This document shows, one piece after another, positions 50,696 to 59,439 of a stretch of DNA of 64,000 nt. This DNA comes from Aureimonas ureilytica DSM 18598 = NBRC 106430. GTDB lineage: Bacteria > Pseudomonadota > Alphaproteobacteria > Rhizobiales > Rhizobiaceae. Location: the NCBI RefSeq assembly GCF_000382705.1, contig NZ_ARQE01000005.1, positions 186,001 through 250,000 of the forward strand. Direction: 5' to 3'. The first letter of the stretch is position 1; each line of letters begins with the position of its first letter. The notes beneath the pieces are model-generated. The model searched no databases and was not told the origin of the DNA. It saw nothing but the letters and a program-made list of their open reading frames with translations. The position numbers were made by a program, and so were the translations under genes.

Positions 50696-50900
50696 GGCCG
50701 AGTTCCGCGTCGCGCAGGAGGCTGCGGGCTTCCTCCAGCCCATCCTCGTCCACGAGGAGCCGGCGCGGGATGGCGCCGATCGAGCCGTCGAGAATGCTCA
50801 TATGGCCGTCCGCCACGAAATGGGCGATGCCCGCGTCCTTCAGGAGCGCCGACAGGAAGGACAGAAGCACCGGGTCGTTGGAGCGCAGGAGTTCGATCAT
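50673..50900 (-). CDS. DUF2007 family protein
   Basis: A 75-residue protein starting MIELLRSNDPVLLSFLSALL, with FVADGHMSILDGSIGAIPRR and LLVDEDGLEEARSLLRDAEL, the pattern of the small DUF2007 domain (called putative signal-transducing, unproven). The ATG at 50900 is preferred; the longer frame to 50936 is unlike the family. It overlaps the methyltransferase gene by 23 bp and is divergent from the polyprenyl synthase. Confidence 0.8.
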   Translation of the reverse strand: MIELLRSNDPVLLSFLSALLKDAGIAHFVADGHMSILDGSIGAIPRRLLVDEDGLEEARSLLRDAELGHEFSDRS

Positions 50901-51042
50901 GGGTCCGACTTGCCGCGAAAGCCCCTCGCGCCGCAAGCCCGCACGGACGCGGTTTCGCCCGCATGGGCAGTTTGTCCCGGCATTCGCTCTTGCCGCTGGC
51001 TCCCGGCCCCGCTATTGCCCCGACAACCGAATGGAGGATGTC

Positions 51043-52056
51043 GTGAGCCTAGCCAGCCCCGTGGGACCGAAGCGGCCAGTCGCCTCGATCGACCCGATCC
51101 TCGATCTCACGCGCGCCGACATGGGCCGCGTGAACGACATGATCTTCGCCATGGCGGGGTCGAATGTCGAGTTGATCCCCGAGATCGCCGAGCATCTGAT
51201 CTCGTCCGGCGGCAAGCGCCTGCGCCCGATGCTGACCATCGCCTCAGCGCTTCTCTTCGGCTATCGGGGCGAGGGTCACGTGAAGCTCGCCGCCAGCGTC
51301 GAGTTCCTGCACACGGCCACGCTCCTGCACGACGACGTGGTGGACGAGAGCGACCTTCGCCGGGGCCGCAAGACGGCGCGCACCATCTGGGGCAACCAGG
51401 CGAGCGTTCTCGTCGGCGACTTCCTGCTCGGTCAGGCCTTCAAGACGATGGTCGAGGTCGGCTCCATGCGGGCGCTCGCCATCCTTTCCAACGCCTCGGC
51501 CGTGATCGCCGAAGGCGAGGTTTGGCAGCTGTCGGCCGCCAAGAAGATGACGACGACCGAAGCCGACTATCGCGCCGTGATCGGCGCCAAGACGGCCGAG
51601 CTCTTCGCCGCCGCCGCCGAAGTGGGGCCGGTGATTGCCGAGGCCGGCGACGAGGCCGTCCGCGCCATGCGCGCCTATGGCATGCATCTCGGCATGGCCT
51701 TCCAGCTCGTGGACGACGTTCTCGACTATGGCGGCTCGGCCAGCGATCTCGGCAAGAATGTCGGCGACGACTTCCGCGAGGGCAAGATCACGCTTCCCGT
51801 CATCCTCGCCTACGCGGCGGGCGACGAGACCGAGCGCGGCTTCTGGCGCGAGGCCATGGAAGAGGGTCGCAACGACGATGCGGCGCTCAGCCGCGCGCGC
51901 GAGATCATGGAGCGCCACGGCGCGCTGGAAGCGACCAAGCAGCGCGCCCGCGACGAAGGGCGCCTCGCCGCGCAGGCGCTGGACGCCATGCCCGCCGGCC
52001 CGGTGCGCGACGCGCTGGAGGCGGTGGTCGAGTTCTCGATCGACCGCATTTCTTGA
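51043..52056 (+). CDS. Polyprenyl (octa/decaprenyl) diphosphate synthase
   Basis: A 337-residue trans-prenyltransferase making the ubiquinone side chain. GGKRLRPMLTIASALLFGYR, the first Asp-rich motif in LLHDDVVDESDLRRG and the second in FQLVDDVLDYGG are intact. GGAGG lies five bases before the GTG at 51043; an ATG at 51031 overlaps that ribosome site and would add four residues. Chain length is not readable. It is divergent from DUF2007 and 161 bp from the TPR gene. Confidence 0.92.
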   Translation: MSLASPVGPKRPVASIDPILDLTRADMGRVNDMIFAMAGSNVELIPEIAEHLISSGGKRLRPMLTIASALLFGYRGEGHVKLAASVEFLHTATLLHDDVVDESDLRRGRKTARTIWGNQASVLVGDFLLGQAFKTMVEVGSMRALAILSNASAVIAEGEVWQLSAAKKMTTTEADYRAVIGAKTAELFAAAAEVGPVIAEAGDEAVRAMRAYGMHLGMAFQLVDDVLDYGGSASDLGKNVGDDFREGKITLPVILAYAAGDETERGFWREAMEEGRNDDAALSRAREIMERHGALEATKQRARDEGRLAAQALDAMPAGPVRDALEAVVEFSIDRIS

Positions 52057-52107
52057 GCCGCGTTTCGCAGGTGCTCTTGCGCCCGGCCCCAAAATGAACA
52101 AGCTGGC

Positions 52108-52136
52108 TTGACAAGGGAACCGGGCGGCGTTTGGCG
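52108..52136 (+). promoter_or_regulatory. Weak candidate promoter before the TPR gene
   Basis: TTGACA at 52108-52113 followed at 17 bp by TTGGCG, a poor -10. It lies about 82 bp before the GTG start of the TPR gene. Confidence 0.3.
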
Positions 52137-52217
52137 ATCCGTCTGAGGCGGCGGCCTCATGAGCCGCGCCCGCGCCGCCGGTCCGGGCCGCTCTTGCCCC
52201 TCGCAAAGGAATTCGAC

Positions 52218-54059
52218 GTGGATACATCGCGCATTTCGCGGATCGCTCTCCGGGCGGCGCTCGCGGCCTCGATGATGGCGATCGGCGCGGCCGGCGCGCA
52301 GGCGAAGACGGGCGAGACTGTCCCCGCCGCCAGCGCCAAGCCGCCGATCGAGGTGAACACGCTGTCGGGCGCCTATCTCGCGGCGAAGCAGGCGCGCGAG
52401 GATCGCAAGCCCGACGTCGCCGCCCAATATTACGAAAAGGCCCTCGCGCTCGACCCGACTTCGGAGACGCTGCAGCAGGAAGCCATGTTCGCCTATCTCG
52501 CGGACGGGCGCTTCGCGGAAGGCGTGAAGCTCGCCGCCAAGCTCGCCAACAACGAGGATGTCGGCAAGGTCGCCCATATCGCGCTCGGCCTCGATGCCCT
52601 GCGCGCCAGCCGCTTCGACGCGGCGATCAACCAGTTCAAGCTGGACGACACGAGCGATCTCGACACGCTGCTCGTCGGCCATCTCTCCTCCTGGGCCGAG
52701 ATCGGCGCGGGCCGCCCGAAGGATGCCCTGGCGCGCGTCCAGTCGCTGGCCGGCGCGTCCTGGTTCGCTGTGTTCAACCAGTATCAGACCGGGCTCCTCG
52801 CCGGGCTCGCCGGCAATCTGCCCGCCGCGCGCACGGCGCTGAACAGCGTCATCTCCGATCAGCCCTCGGCCCAGACCTCGGTGGACGCCTTCCTCGGCGC
52901 CGCCGAGGCGCTCGGCCGGCTCGAAGCGCGCGCCGGTCGCAAGGCCGATGCGCTCGCCGCGATCGACAAGGGCCTCGACCTCGCCCCCAGTTACGACCCG
53001 CTGGTGCAGCTGCGCGCCGAGGTGGACGGCGGCAAGAAGGTCGCCCCGCCGATCGAGAACGCGCAGGACGGCGCGGCCGAGACGCTCTACATCCTCGGAC
53101 AGGCGATCAACCGGGGCGACGGGCAGGACGTGGCCCTTCTCTACTTCCAGTTCGCCAAGGCGGTTTCGCCGACGCTCGATCCCAAGCTCCTCACCGCCAT
53201 GGCGGGGATCGCCGATCGCACGCAGCAGATCGATCTCGCCCTCTCCTATTACGCGCAGATCCCGAAGAACTCCGCCTATCGCCGCACGGCCGAGCTCCAG
53301 ATGGGCCTCGACCTCTGGCAGGCCGACCGCAAGGAAGAGGCCAAGGAGCATCTGCGCAAGGCCGTGAAGGATTATCCGAACGACCTTCAGGCCCATCTCG
53401 CGTTTGCCGATGTCCTGTCGGCGGACAAATCCTATGGCGAAGCCGTGGCGCTGCTCGACCGGGCACTGGAACTCGCCCCGAAGGACTCGCCGACGCTCTG
53501 GAACATCTATTTCCAGCGCGGCATCGCCTTCGAGCGGCTGAAGGAATGGGACAAGGCCGAGCCGGACTTCAAGAAGGCGCTGGAGCTTTCGCCCGACCAG
53601 CCGCAGGTCCTGAACTATCTCGGCTACAGCTGGGTCGACATGAACCGCAATCTCGACGAGGGTCTGAAGATGATCCGCAGGGCCGTCGATCTGCGGCCGA
53701 ACGACGGCTACATCATCGACTCGCTGGGCTGGGCCTATTACCGCCTCGGGCGCTACCCGGACGCGGTGGAGCAGCTCGAGCGCGCCATTCTCCTGACCCC
53801 GGCCGATCCGACGATCAACGACCATCTGGGCGACGCCTATTGGCGCGTCGGCCGCACGCGCGAGGCCCGCTTCCAGTGGAACCGCGCGCTGGTGGGCGAG
53901 CCCAAGCCGACCGAGGACGTCGTGGAATCGATCAAGCGCAAGCTTGCCGACGGGCTGACCGCCGACGCTTCGAAGCCCGCCACGGGCGCCGCGCCGAACG
54001 CCGACGCGCAGCGCGCCGCCAACGAGGCCCCGGCCGCCACGACGACGCGCCCGAACTGA
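52218..54059 (+). CDS. Exported tetratricopeptide-repeat protein
   Basis: 613 residues. The signal peptide (about 1-30) ends MMAIGAAGAQA before KTG. The rest is a TPR array: DVAAQYYEKALALDPTS, FAEGVKLAAKL, AVALLDRALELAPKD, LKEWDKAEPDFKKALELSPD, DEGLKMIRRAVDLRPND and DAVEQLERAILLTPAD are clear repeat units. A Thr/Ala/Pro tail follows. GTG at 52218 with AAGGA seven bases upstream is chosen; the frame upstream has no signal. Probable outer-membrane or periplasmic scaffold. Its place before ispE is common in Hyphomicrobiales; no function is assigned. Confidence 0.88.
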   Translation: MDTSRISRIALRAALAASMMAIGAAGAQAKTGETVPAASAKPPIEVNTLSGAYLAAKQAREDRKPDVAAQYYEKALALDPTSETLQQEAMFAYLADGRFAEGVKLAAKLANNEDVGKVAHIALGLDALRASRFDAAINQFKLDDTSDLDTLLVGHLSSWAEIGAGRPKDALARVQSLAGASWFAVFNQYQTGLLAGLAGNLPAARTALNSVISDQPSAQTSVDAFLGAAEALGRLEARAGRKADALAAIDKGLDLAPSYDPLVQLRAEVDGGKKVAPPIENAQDGAAETLYILGQAINRGDGQDVALLYFQFAKAVSPTLDPKLLTAMAGIADRTQQIDLALSYYAQIPKNSAYRRTAELQMGLDLWQADRKEEAKEHLRKAVKDYPNDLQAHLAFADVLSADKSYGEAVALLDRALELAPKDSPTLWNIYFQRGIAFERLKEWDKAEPDFKKALELSPDQPQVLNYLGYSWVDMNRNLDEGLKMIRRAVDLRPNDGYIIDSLGWAYYRLGRYPDAVEQLERAILLTPADPTINDHLGDAYWRVGRTREARFQWNRALVGEPKPTEDVVESIKRKLADGLTADASKPATGAAPNADAQRAANEAPAATTTRPN

Positions 54060-54074
54060 TCCGGGCGCCAAAAG

Positions 54075-54992
54075 GTGGACCTGTCCGAGCGCCCGGCGCA
54101 GACGCTTCGAAGCGTCGCGCTGGCTCCCGCCAAGATCAATCTCGCGCTGCACGTCACCGGGCGGCGCGAGAATGGCTATCATGATCTCGACAGCCTCGTG
54201 GTCTTCGCCGAGCATGGCGACCGGCTTTGGATCGAAGCCGCCGACGCCGACCGGCTGACGATCGACGGGCCATTCGCCGCCGGCCTGCCGCTCGACCGGG
54301 GCAATCTCGTCCTGCGCGCGCTGGACCTTGCCCGCAGCGTCGCGGCGCGTTCCGGTCTCGCCCTTCCGCCGCTCCGCATTCATCTGGAAAAGAACCTGCC
54401 CCTGGCTTCTGGCATCGGCGGTGGATCGGCCGATGCGGCCGCGCTCCTGCGCCTCGTCACCGAGCGCTGGCCCGCGCTCGGCGCCGCGCTGGCGGACGAA
54501 GCCCTGGCGCTCGGCGCGGACGTGCCGATGTGCCTGTCGGGACAGGCCGCGCGTGTGCGGGGCGTCGGGGAAATCGCCGCGCCGGTCCCGCGCCTGCCGC
54601 GCTTCGCCCTTGTTCTCGTCAATTGCGGTGCGCCCGTCTCGACCCCCGCCGCCTTCGCGGCGCTGGAGCGGCGTGACAATCCGGCCCTGCCGCCCTTGCC
54701 CGAGGCCGGGTTCGGTGATCTCGGCGCCCTTATCGCCTATCTGCGCCAGACGCGAAACGATCTCGAAGCGCCCGCTCTCGGCCTCGTTCCCGAAATCGCG
54801 GATGTGTCGGCCGCTTTGGCGGGCGAAGGCGCCCTGTTCCAGCGCATGTCCGGCTCGGGGGCAACGGTCTTCGCCCTCTTCGAAACCGACGGGGCGGCGC
54901 GAGCCGCCGTCTCGCGCCTCCAGTCGCGCCATCCCCGCTGGTGGGCGATGGCCTCCAGCGTTGCAGAACGGGAAGTCCGGCCATGTCCGTAA
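54075..54992 (+). CDS. ispE: 4-diphosphocytidyl-2-C-methyl-D-erythritol kinase IspE
   Basis: A 305-residue GHMP kinase of the MEP isoprenoid pathway. ALAPAKINLALHVTGRRENG (PAKINL substrate motif), YHDLDSLVVFAEHGD, the ATP loop LPLASGIGGGSADAAALLR and LFQRMSGSGATVFALF are present. The GTG start at 54075 is 15 bp after the TPR stop, and the last ten bases overlap moaB. Confidence 0.95.
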   Translation: MDLSERPAQTLRSVALAPAKINLALHVTGRRENGYHDLDSLVVFAEHGDRLWIEAADADRLTIDGPFAAGLPLDRGNLVLRALDLARSVAARSGLALPPLRIHLEKNLPLASGIGGGSADAAALLRLVTERWPALGAALADEALALGADVPMCLSGQAARVRGVGEIAAPVPRLPRFALVLVNCGAPVSTPAAFAALERRDNPALPPLPEAGFGDLGALIAYLRQTRNDLEAPALGLVPEIADVSAALAGEGALFQRMSGSGATVFALFETDGAARAAVSRLQSRHPRWWAMASSVAEREVRPCP

Positions 54993-55534
54993 CCGAACGC
55001 GCCTTCGTGCCCCTCGGCATCGCCGTTCTTACCGTATCCGACACGCGCACGGCGACGGACGATCGCTCCGGCGACACGCTCGTCGCGCGGCTGACGGAGG
55101 CGGGGCACCATCTCGCCGCGCGCGCGATCGTGCCCGATGATCGCGACGCCATCCGCGACACCGTCCTCGGTTGGTCGCGCGATGCGACGGTCGATGTCGT
55201 GATCACGACGGGCGGCACCGGCTTCACCGGCCGCGACGTGACGCCCGACGCGCTGGAGCCGATCTTCGACAAGCGCATGGACGGATTCTCGGCCGTCTTC
55301 CACCGCGTGTCCTTCGAGACGATCGGCGTGTCCACGATCCAGTCCCGCGCGACGGGCGGCGTCGTGAACGCGACCTTCGTCTTCGTGCTGCCCGGCTCGC
55401 CCGGCGCCTGCCGCGACGCCTGGGATCACATCCTGAAGGCGCAGTTGGACTACCGGCACAAGCCCTGCAACTTCGTCGAGATCATGCCGCGATTGGACGA
55501 GCATCTCCGGCGCAAGGGCGGCTCCGCCGCCTGA
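54983..55534 (+). CDS. moaB: Molybdenum cofactor biosynthesis protein MoaB
   Basis: A 183-residue MoaB/MogA-fold protein: GIAVLTVSDTRTATDDRSGD, the VVITTGGTGFTGRDVTPDAL loop, EVFHRVS-type segment (here AVFHRVSFETIGVSTIQSRA) and FVLPGSPGACRDAWDHIL. It binds molybdopterin and takes part in adenylation. The ATG at 54983 overlaps the end of ispE by 10 bp. An earlier ATG at 54941 lies inside ispE and is not supported. Confidence 0.92.
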   Translation: MSVTERAFVPLGIAVLTVSDTRTATDDRSGDTLVARLTEAGHHLAARAIVPDDRDAIRDTVLGWSRDATVDVVITTGGTGFTGRDVTPDALEPIFDKRMDGFSAVFHRVSFETIGVSTIQSRATGGVVNATFVFVLPGSPGACRDAWDHILKAQLDYRHKPCNFVEIMPRLDEHLRRKGGSAA

Positions 55535-55558
55535 CGATCCGCCCCTAAAGCCCGTCCC

Positions 55559-56050
55559 TCAGTCCTCGCGCCGCGCCAGGCGCAGGCTGGCGATGCCGCG
55601 CGCCACGACATCGAGCGGTGCCCCTTCCGCCAGCCGCTTGGCGAGATGCGACCGGGGCACGAGTGGCGCGCTCGTCTTGCGACGCACCCAGCGACGCCAG
55701 CCGGAGGCGGGCCGCGACGAAAGCGGGAACTGCCCGGCCCGCAGCTTGGAGCCGCGCGCCTCGCCCTCGATGTGAAGCGCCGCGCGCTCCGGCCAATCGG
55801 CCGGCAGCCTGTCGCCCGCCCGCAGCACCAGCACCCAATCGCCTTTCAGGGTCGAAGCGCTCTGCCGCAGATCCTCCAGCGTCTGCATCGCGCAGCCGGC
55901 ATGGTCGGCGACCTTCGAGACGCCCTCGCCGCCCGGCGCGACCACCACGACCTCGCGCAGGACGCCCTCCACCACGCCACCTACGAGGGAGGACAGGGTG
56001 ACGCTCAGGGCGAAGGGCTCCTCCGCATCGAAAACGAGAACGCTCAGCAT
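55559..56050 (-). CDS. Glycosyltransferase-like protein of unknown function
   Basis: 163 residues beginning MLSVLVFDAEEPFALSVTLS, with VVVVAPGGEGVSKVADHAGC and GDWVLVLRAGDRLPADWPER, which recall the N-terminal strands and a degenerate DxD region of family-2 glycosyltransferases. No complete catalytic set is seen and the protein is half the usual length, so activity is doubtful. It is divergent from the radical SAM gene across 132 bp that includes the SOS box. Confidence 0.6.
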   Translation of the reverse strand: MLSVLVFDAEEPFALSVTLSSLVGGVVEGVLREVVVVAPGGEGVSKVADHAGCAMQTLEDLRQSASTLKGDWVLVLRAGDRLPADWPERAALHIEGEARGSKLRAGQFPLSSRPASGWRRWVRRKTSAPLVPRSHLAKRLAEGAPLDVVARGIASLRLARRED

Positions 56051-56111
56051 GATCTGCGCTTAGCCGAGCGGCACGGCGCTGACCAGAAGGCGACGAGGAT
56101 TCTTCACTTTG

Positions 56112-56126
56112 TTCTTGAAATGTTCT
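56112..56126 (+). promoter_or_regulatory. Candidate LexA (SOS) box over a promoter
   Basis: GTTC at 56112-56115 and GTTC at 56123-56126 with exactly 7 bases between, the alphaproteobacterial LexA consensus (GTTC-N7-GTTC). A plausible promoter overlaps it: TTGAAA (56116-56121), 17-bp spacer, TAGGAC (56139-56144). The ATG of the radical SAM gene lies 56 bp beyond the box. Confidence 0.65.
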
Positions 56127-56182
56127 CATTCGATGAATAGGACTATGGTCACAACGCGCGCAACCGAACGGAAGGTTGTCCC

Positions 56183-57340
56183 ATGCAAGAGATCCGCACT
56201 GCCGATCGCCTCGCCATGTCCGGCCGGGACGGTCTCGATATGGCCCAGCATGTCGTCGCCCAATCCGGCCTTCGCGTCGGTTTCGAGCGCCGGCGCGGCC
56301 GGGGCGCCGGCCTCAACCCGAGCGGCCGGTTCGAGCCCTTCGCGCGCTCCGTCTTCGACGATGGCTGGGCGACGATGGACGAGCTGCCGAGCTTTCGGAC
56401 CGAGGTGCAGACCGAGATGGCCCGCACCGTCATCACGCGGAACAATTCGCCGGACATCTCCTTCGACCGCTCGGTGAACCCCTATCGCGGCTGCGAGCAC
56501 GGCTGCATCTATTGTTTCGCGCGGCCGACCCATAGTTTCGTCGGGCTCTCGCCCGGGCTCGATTTCGAGACCAAGCTCTTTGCCAAGCCCAACGCGGCGG
56601 AGCTTCTGGAGGAGGAGATCGCGCGGCCCGGCTACGAGCCGAAGGCCATCGCCATCGGCACCAACACCGATCCCTACCAGCCGATCGAGCGCGAGCGGCG
56701 CATCATGCGCCAGATGCTGGAAGTGCTGGAGGCCGCCAACCATCCGGTCGGCATCGTCACGAAATCGGCGCTGGTGCTGCGCGATCTCGACATTCTCTCG
56801 CGCATGGCCGCCAAGGGTCTCGCCAAGGTCGCGCTGTCGGTCACGACGCTCGACCGCCGGCTCGCTCGCACGATGGAGCCGCGCGCCGCGACGCCCGCCA
56901 AGCGTCTGGAAGCGGTGCGCGAGCTGACCAAGGCCGGCGTGCCGACCATGGTGATGACCGCGCCGATCATTCCGGGCCTGACGGACCAGGAGATTGAGCG
57001 GCTTCTGGAAGCGGCGGCCGAGGCCGGCGCGCGCGAGGTCGGCTACGTGCTGCTGCGTCTGCCGCTGGAGGTCGCGCCGCTCTTCAAGGACTGGCTGCTG
57101 CAGCACTATCCCGATCGTTATCGGCATGTCCTGTCGCTTCTGCGCTCCATGCGGGGCGGCAAGGATTACGACGCCGAATGGGGCAAGCGCATGTCCGGCC
57201 GTGGCCCCTATGCGATGCAGATCAAGCACCGCTTCGAGATGGCGGCCCGCCGCTTCGACCTCAATCTGGAGCGCACCAAGCTTCGCACCGACCTGTTCCG
57301 TGCGCCCAAGGGCGCTGGCGTCCAGCTCTCGCTGCTTTGA
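56183..57340 (+). CDS. PA0069-type radical SAM protein (SplB-related)
   Basis: A 385-residue radical SAM protein. The cluster-binding motif is Cys104-x3-Cys108-x2-Cys111 (YRGCEHGCIYC), and RGCEHGCIYCFARPTH continues the family signature. AIAIGTNTDPYQPIERERRI and TAPIIPGLTDQEIERLLEAA are conserved downstream parts of the PA0069/Rv2578c group, which is related in its cluster domain to spore photoproduct lyase. The reaction is unknown. GGAAGG lies eight bases before the ATG. A GTTC-N7-GTTC box upstream suggests DNA-damage induction. Confidence 0.9.
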   Translation: MQEIRTADRLAMSGRDGLDMAQHVVAQSGLRVGFERRRGRGAGLNPSGRFEPFARSVFDDGWATMDELPSFRTEVQTEMARTVITRNNSPDISFDRSVNPYRGCEHGCIYCFARPTHSFVGLSPGLDFETKLFAKPNAAELLEEEIARPGYEPKAIAIGTNTDPYQPIERERRIMRQMLEVLEAANHPVGIVTKSALVLRDLDILSRMAAKGLAKVALSVTTLDRRLARTMEPRAATPAKRLEAVRELTKAGVPTMVMTAPIIPGLTDQEIERLLEAAAEAGAREVGYVLLRLPLEVAPLFKDWLLQHYPDRYRHVLSLLRSMRGGKDYDAEWGKRMSGRGPYAMQIKHRFEMAARRFDLNLERTKLRTDLFRAPKGAGVQLSLL

Positions 57341-57345
57341 CCTTT

Positions 57346-57372
57346 CGGCCGACCGGCTCGCCCGGTCGGCCG
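57346..57372 (+). terminator. Hairpin after the radical SAM gene
   Basis: An 11-bp perfect stem CGGCCGACCGG/CCGGTCGGCCG with loop CTCGC, starting 5 bp past the stop codon. There is no T-run after it, so rho-independent termination is uncertain. Confidence 0.5.
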
Positions 57373-57456
57373 CCCGCTTCCGGCGTTCGACCCCACGCGC
57401 CGGATCTCTCGCGCGCTGCCCGCATCCGGCGCGCGAGCCTTGAGGAGAATCGGAGA

Positions 57457-58158
57457 ATGCGCGAGTCTCGCCGCACCATGGCTCGCCGTTCCTCCGATTC
57501 TCCCACCCTTTCCCGCCCCCGTTCCGCGCGCTCCGGCCCGGACTTCTCCCGCGAATTGCTCCTCGCTCCCGATGGGCGGCTTCGTATCGCCGGCATCGAC
57601 GAGGCCGGGCGTGGGCCTCTCGCCGGCCCGGTCGTCGCCGCGGCCGTGATCCTTCGGCCGGATCGCATTCCGGATGGGCTCGATGATTCCAAGAAGCTGA
57701 CCGCTGCCGACCGCGAGCGTCTGTTCGAGGACCTCCTGACCGATGCCGAGATCGGCATCGGCTGCGCCAGCGCGGCGGAGATCGATCGCTTCAACATCCG
57801 CCAGGCGACGTTTCTGGCCATGCGCCGGGCCCTTGCCGCGCTACCGCGCGCGGCGGACCACGCCCTCATCGACGGACGGGACGTGCCCCCCGGCCTTGCC
57901 TGCTCGGCTTCGGCGGTGATCGGCGGCGACGCCCTGTCGCTTTCGATCGCGGCGGCCTCCGTGATCGCCAAGGTGACGCGCGACCGGATCATGACCGCTC
58001 TCTGCCGGGACGATCCGTGCTACGGCTTCGGCCGACACATGGGCTATCCGACCGAAGCCCATCGCGCGGCCCTGGCGCTGCACGGCATCGGCCCGCATCA
58101 CCGCCGCAGCTTCGGCCCGGTCAAGGCGCTCGCGCAGGCGCTGAACGGCGAAGGTTAG
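57457..58158 (+). CDS. rnhB: Ribonuclease HII
   Basis: A 233-residue RNase HII removing ribonucleotides from DNA. The catalytic acids are visible: Asp and Glu in IAGIDEAGRGPLAGPV, Asp in ALIDGRDVP, and the last acidic residue in AKVTRDRIM. The basic N-terminus (MRESRRTMARRSSDS) extends beyond the usual core; an ATG at 57478 gives a shorter form. GGAG lies just upstream of the ATG at 57457. The radical SAM gene is 116 bp before. Confidence 0.94.
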   Translation: MRESRRTMARRSSDSPTLSRPRSARSGPDFSRELLLAPDGRLRIAGIDEAGRGPLAGPVVAAAVILRPDRIPDGLDDSKKLTAADRERLFEDLLTDAEIGIGCASAAEIDRFNIRQATFLAMRRALAALPRAADHALIDGRDVPPGLACSASAVIGGDALSLSIAAASVIAKVTRDRIMTALCRDDPCYGFGRHMGYPTEAHRAALALHGIGPHHRRSFGPVKALAQALNGEG

Positions 58159-58207
58159 TGCCGCACAGGTGCGCGACGCCTTCGCGCCCTTCCAGACACC
58201 GCAAACG

Positions 58208-58236
58208 AAAAAGGCCGGCTTCGCAGCCGGCCTTTT
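58208..58236. terminator. Bidirectional terminator between rnhB and atpF
   Basis: A stem AAAAGGCCGGC/GCCGGCCTTTT with loop TTCGCA, giving a T-run on both strands. It lies between the convergent ends of rnhB (58158) and atpF (58259). Confidence 0.88.
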
Positions 58237-58258
58237 GATCAGATCGTATCGACTTCGG

Positions 58259-58741
58259 TCAGTTGAGACGGCGGCGGACTTCCGCGATCGACTGGTCGGT
58301 CATGCGCGGATCGGCGCCGACATTGCGCTCGGCCATGACGCGGGTCGCGGCGTCGATCGCGATGTCCACGGCGCGGGCGCGCACTTCGGACACGGCCTCG
58401 ATCTCGGCCTGCTTGATCTTCTGCTCGGCGACCTCGGTGCGGCGAGCGACATATTCCTCGCTCTTGACGCGGGCGTCGGTCACGATTCCATCGGCCTCGC
58501 GCTGGGCGATGGCGAGGATTTCCTGCGCCTCGGCCTCGGCCTCGCGGCGGCGGCGCTGATATTCGGCCAGCTGCTGCTTGGCCTCTTCCTTCAGCTCGCG
58601 CGCTTCGTCCAGCTCGTTGCGGATCTGCGTGGCGCGCTTGTCGAGCGCCTTCGCCATCATGGCCGGTGCCCTGAGATAGGCGATCAGCGCGAGGAACAGG
58701 ACGAGGCCGACGAGAGCCCAGAACGAATTGTCGAAAGCCAT
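58259..58741 (-). CDS. atpF: F0 ATP synthase subunit b
   Basis: A 160-residue stator subunit: N-terminal membrane helix (FWALVGLVLFLALIAYLRAP) then a long charged coiled coil rich in Glu/Arg/Ala that links F0 to F1. It is the last of the F0 genes, 12 bp after b'. Two related b-type genes in tandem are characteristic of photosynthetic and alphaproteobacterial ATP synthases. Confidence 0.93.
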   Translation of the reverse strand: MAFDNSFWALVGLVLFLALIAYLRAPAMMAKALDKRATQIRNELDEARELKEEAKQQLAEYQRRRREAEAEAQEILAIAQREADGIVTDARVKSEEYVARRTEVAEQKIKQAEIEAVSEVRARAVDIAIDAATRVMAERNVGADPRMTDQSIAEVRRRLN

Positions 58742-58753
58742 GACGACGCCCTC

Positions 58754-59365
58754 TTACGAACGAACGGATTGGACGGCGCGCGACACGTCCTCGCGCGACA
58801 CGCCGAGACCGGCGATGTCGTTGAGGATCGCTTCGGCGGCGTCTTCGGCGATCGTGCCGACATCGGCGAGAGCCCGAGCCTTCACGTCGGCGATGCGGGC
58901 CTGCGCGCTTTCGAGGCGGGCGTCGAGATCGGCTTCGATCGACTTGCGCTGCGCATCGGCGTCGGCGCGAGCCTTGTCGCGGGCCTCGCCGGCGATGCGG
59001 GCGGAATTCTTGCGAGCGGAGGCGAGTTCCTGCTCATAGGCGGCCTGCGCCTCGTCGGCGTCCTGGCGCATGCGCTCGGCGGCCTGGAGGTCGAGGGCGA
59101 TGCGCTCGCGGCGGTTCTCCAACACGGTGGAGATGCGGGGCACGATCGTCTTGGAGAGGACGTAGTAGAAGACGCCGAACGTGATCGCGAGCCAGAGGAT
59201 CTGGGACGCAAAGAACTCGGGATTCATCGGCGGGAAGCCGGCTTCCTCGTGATGATCGCCCGGCTGGAGAGCGATCGCTTCGCCGGTCGGAGGAACGGGT
59301 GTTTCCATCAGGGTCGGACCTGCATCTGGCGATTGAACCTGGGCGCTAGCCTGGGTGACGAACAT
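58754..59365 (-). CDS. F0 ATP synthase subunit b'
   Basis: A 203-residue second b-type subunit: a roughly 45-residue N-terminal extension (MFVTQASAQVQSPDAGPTLM) before the membrane helix FFASQILWLAITFGVFYYVL, then coiled coil. The F0 b/b' heterodimer replaces the b homodimer. The extension is longer than in many relatives and may be cleaved. It follows atpE by 74 bp. Confidence 0.92.
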   Translation of the reverse strand: MFVTQASAQVQSPDAGPTLMETPVPPTGEAIALQPGDHHEEAGFPPMNPEFFASQILWLAITFGVFYYVLSKTIVPRISTVLENRRERIALDLQAAERMRQDADEAQAAYEQELASARKNSARIAGEARDKARADADAQRKSIEADLDARLESAQARIADVKARALADVGTIAEDAAEAILNDIAGLGVSREDVSRAVQSVRS

Positions 59366-59439
59366 GTCGGACTCCGATGATACGGGTCCGGCCGCCCCTC
59401 ACAAGGGCGGCCGGCTGCACAATCCCTAAAACGACCTGC

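Noticed and set aside
51810-54932. 1040-residue minus-strand open frame
   Set aside because: Antisense to the TPR and ispE genes, which have clear domains, starts and ribosome sites.
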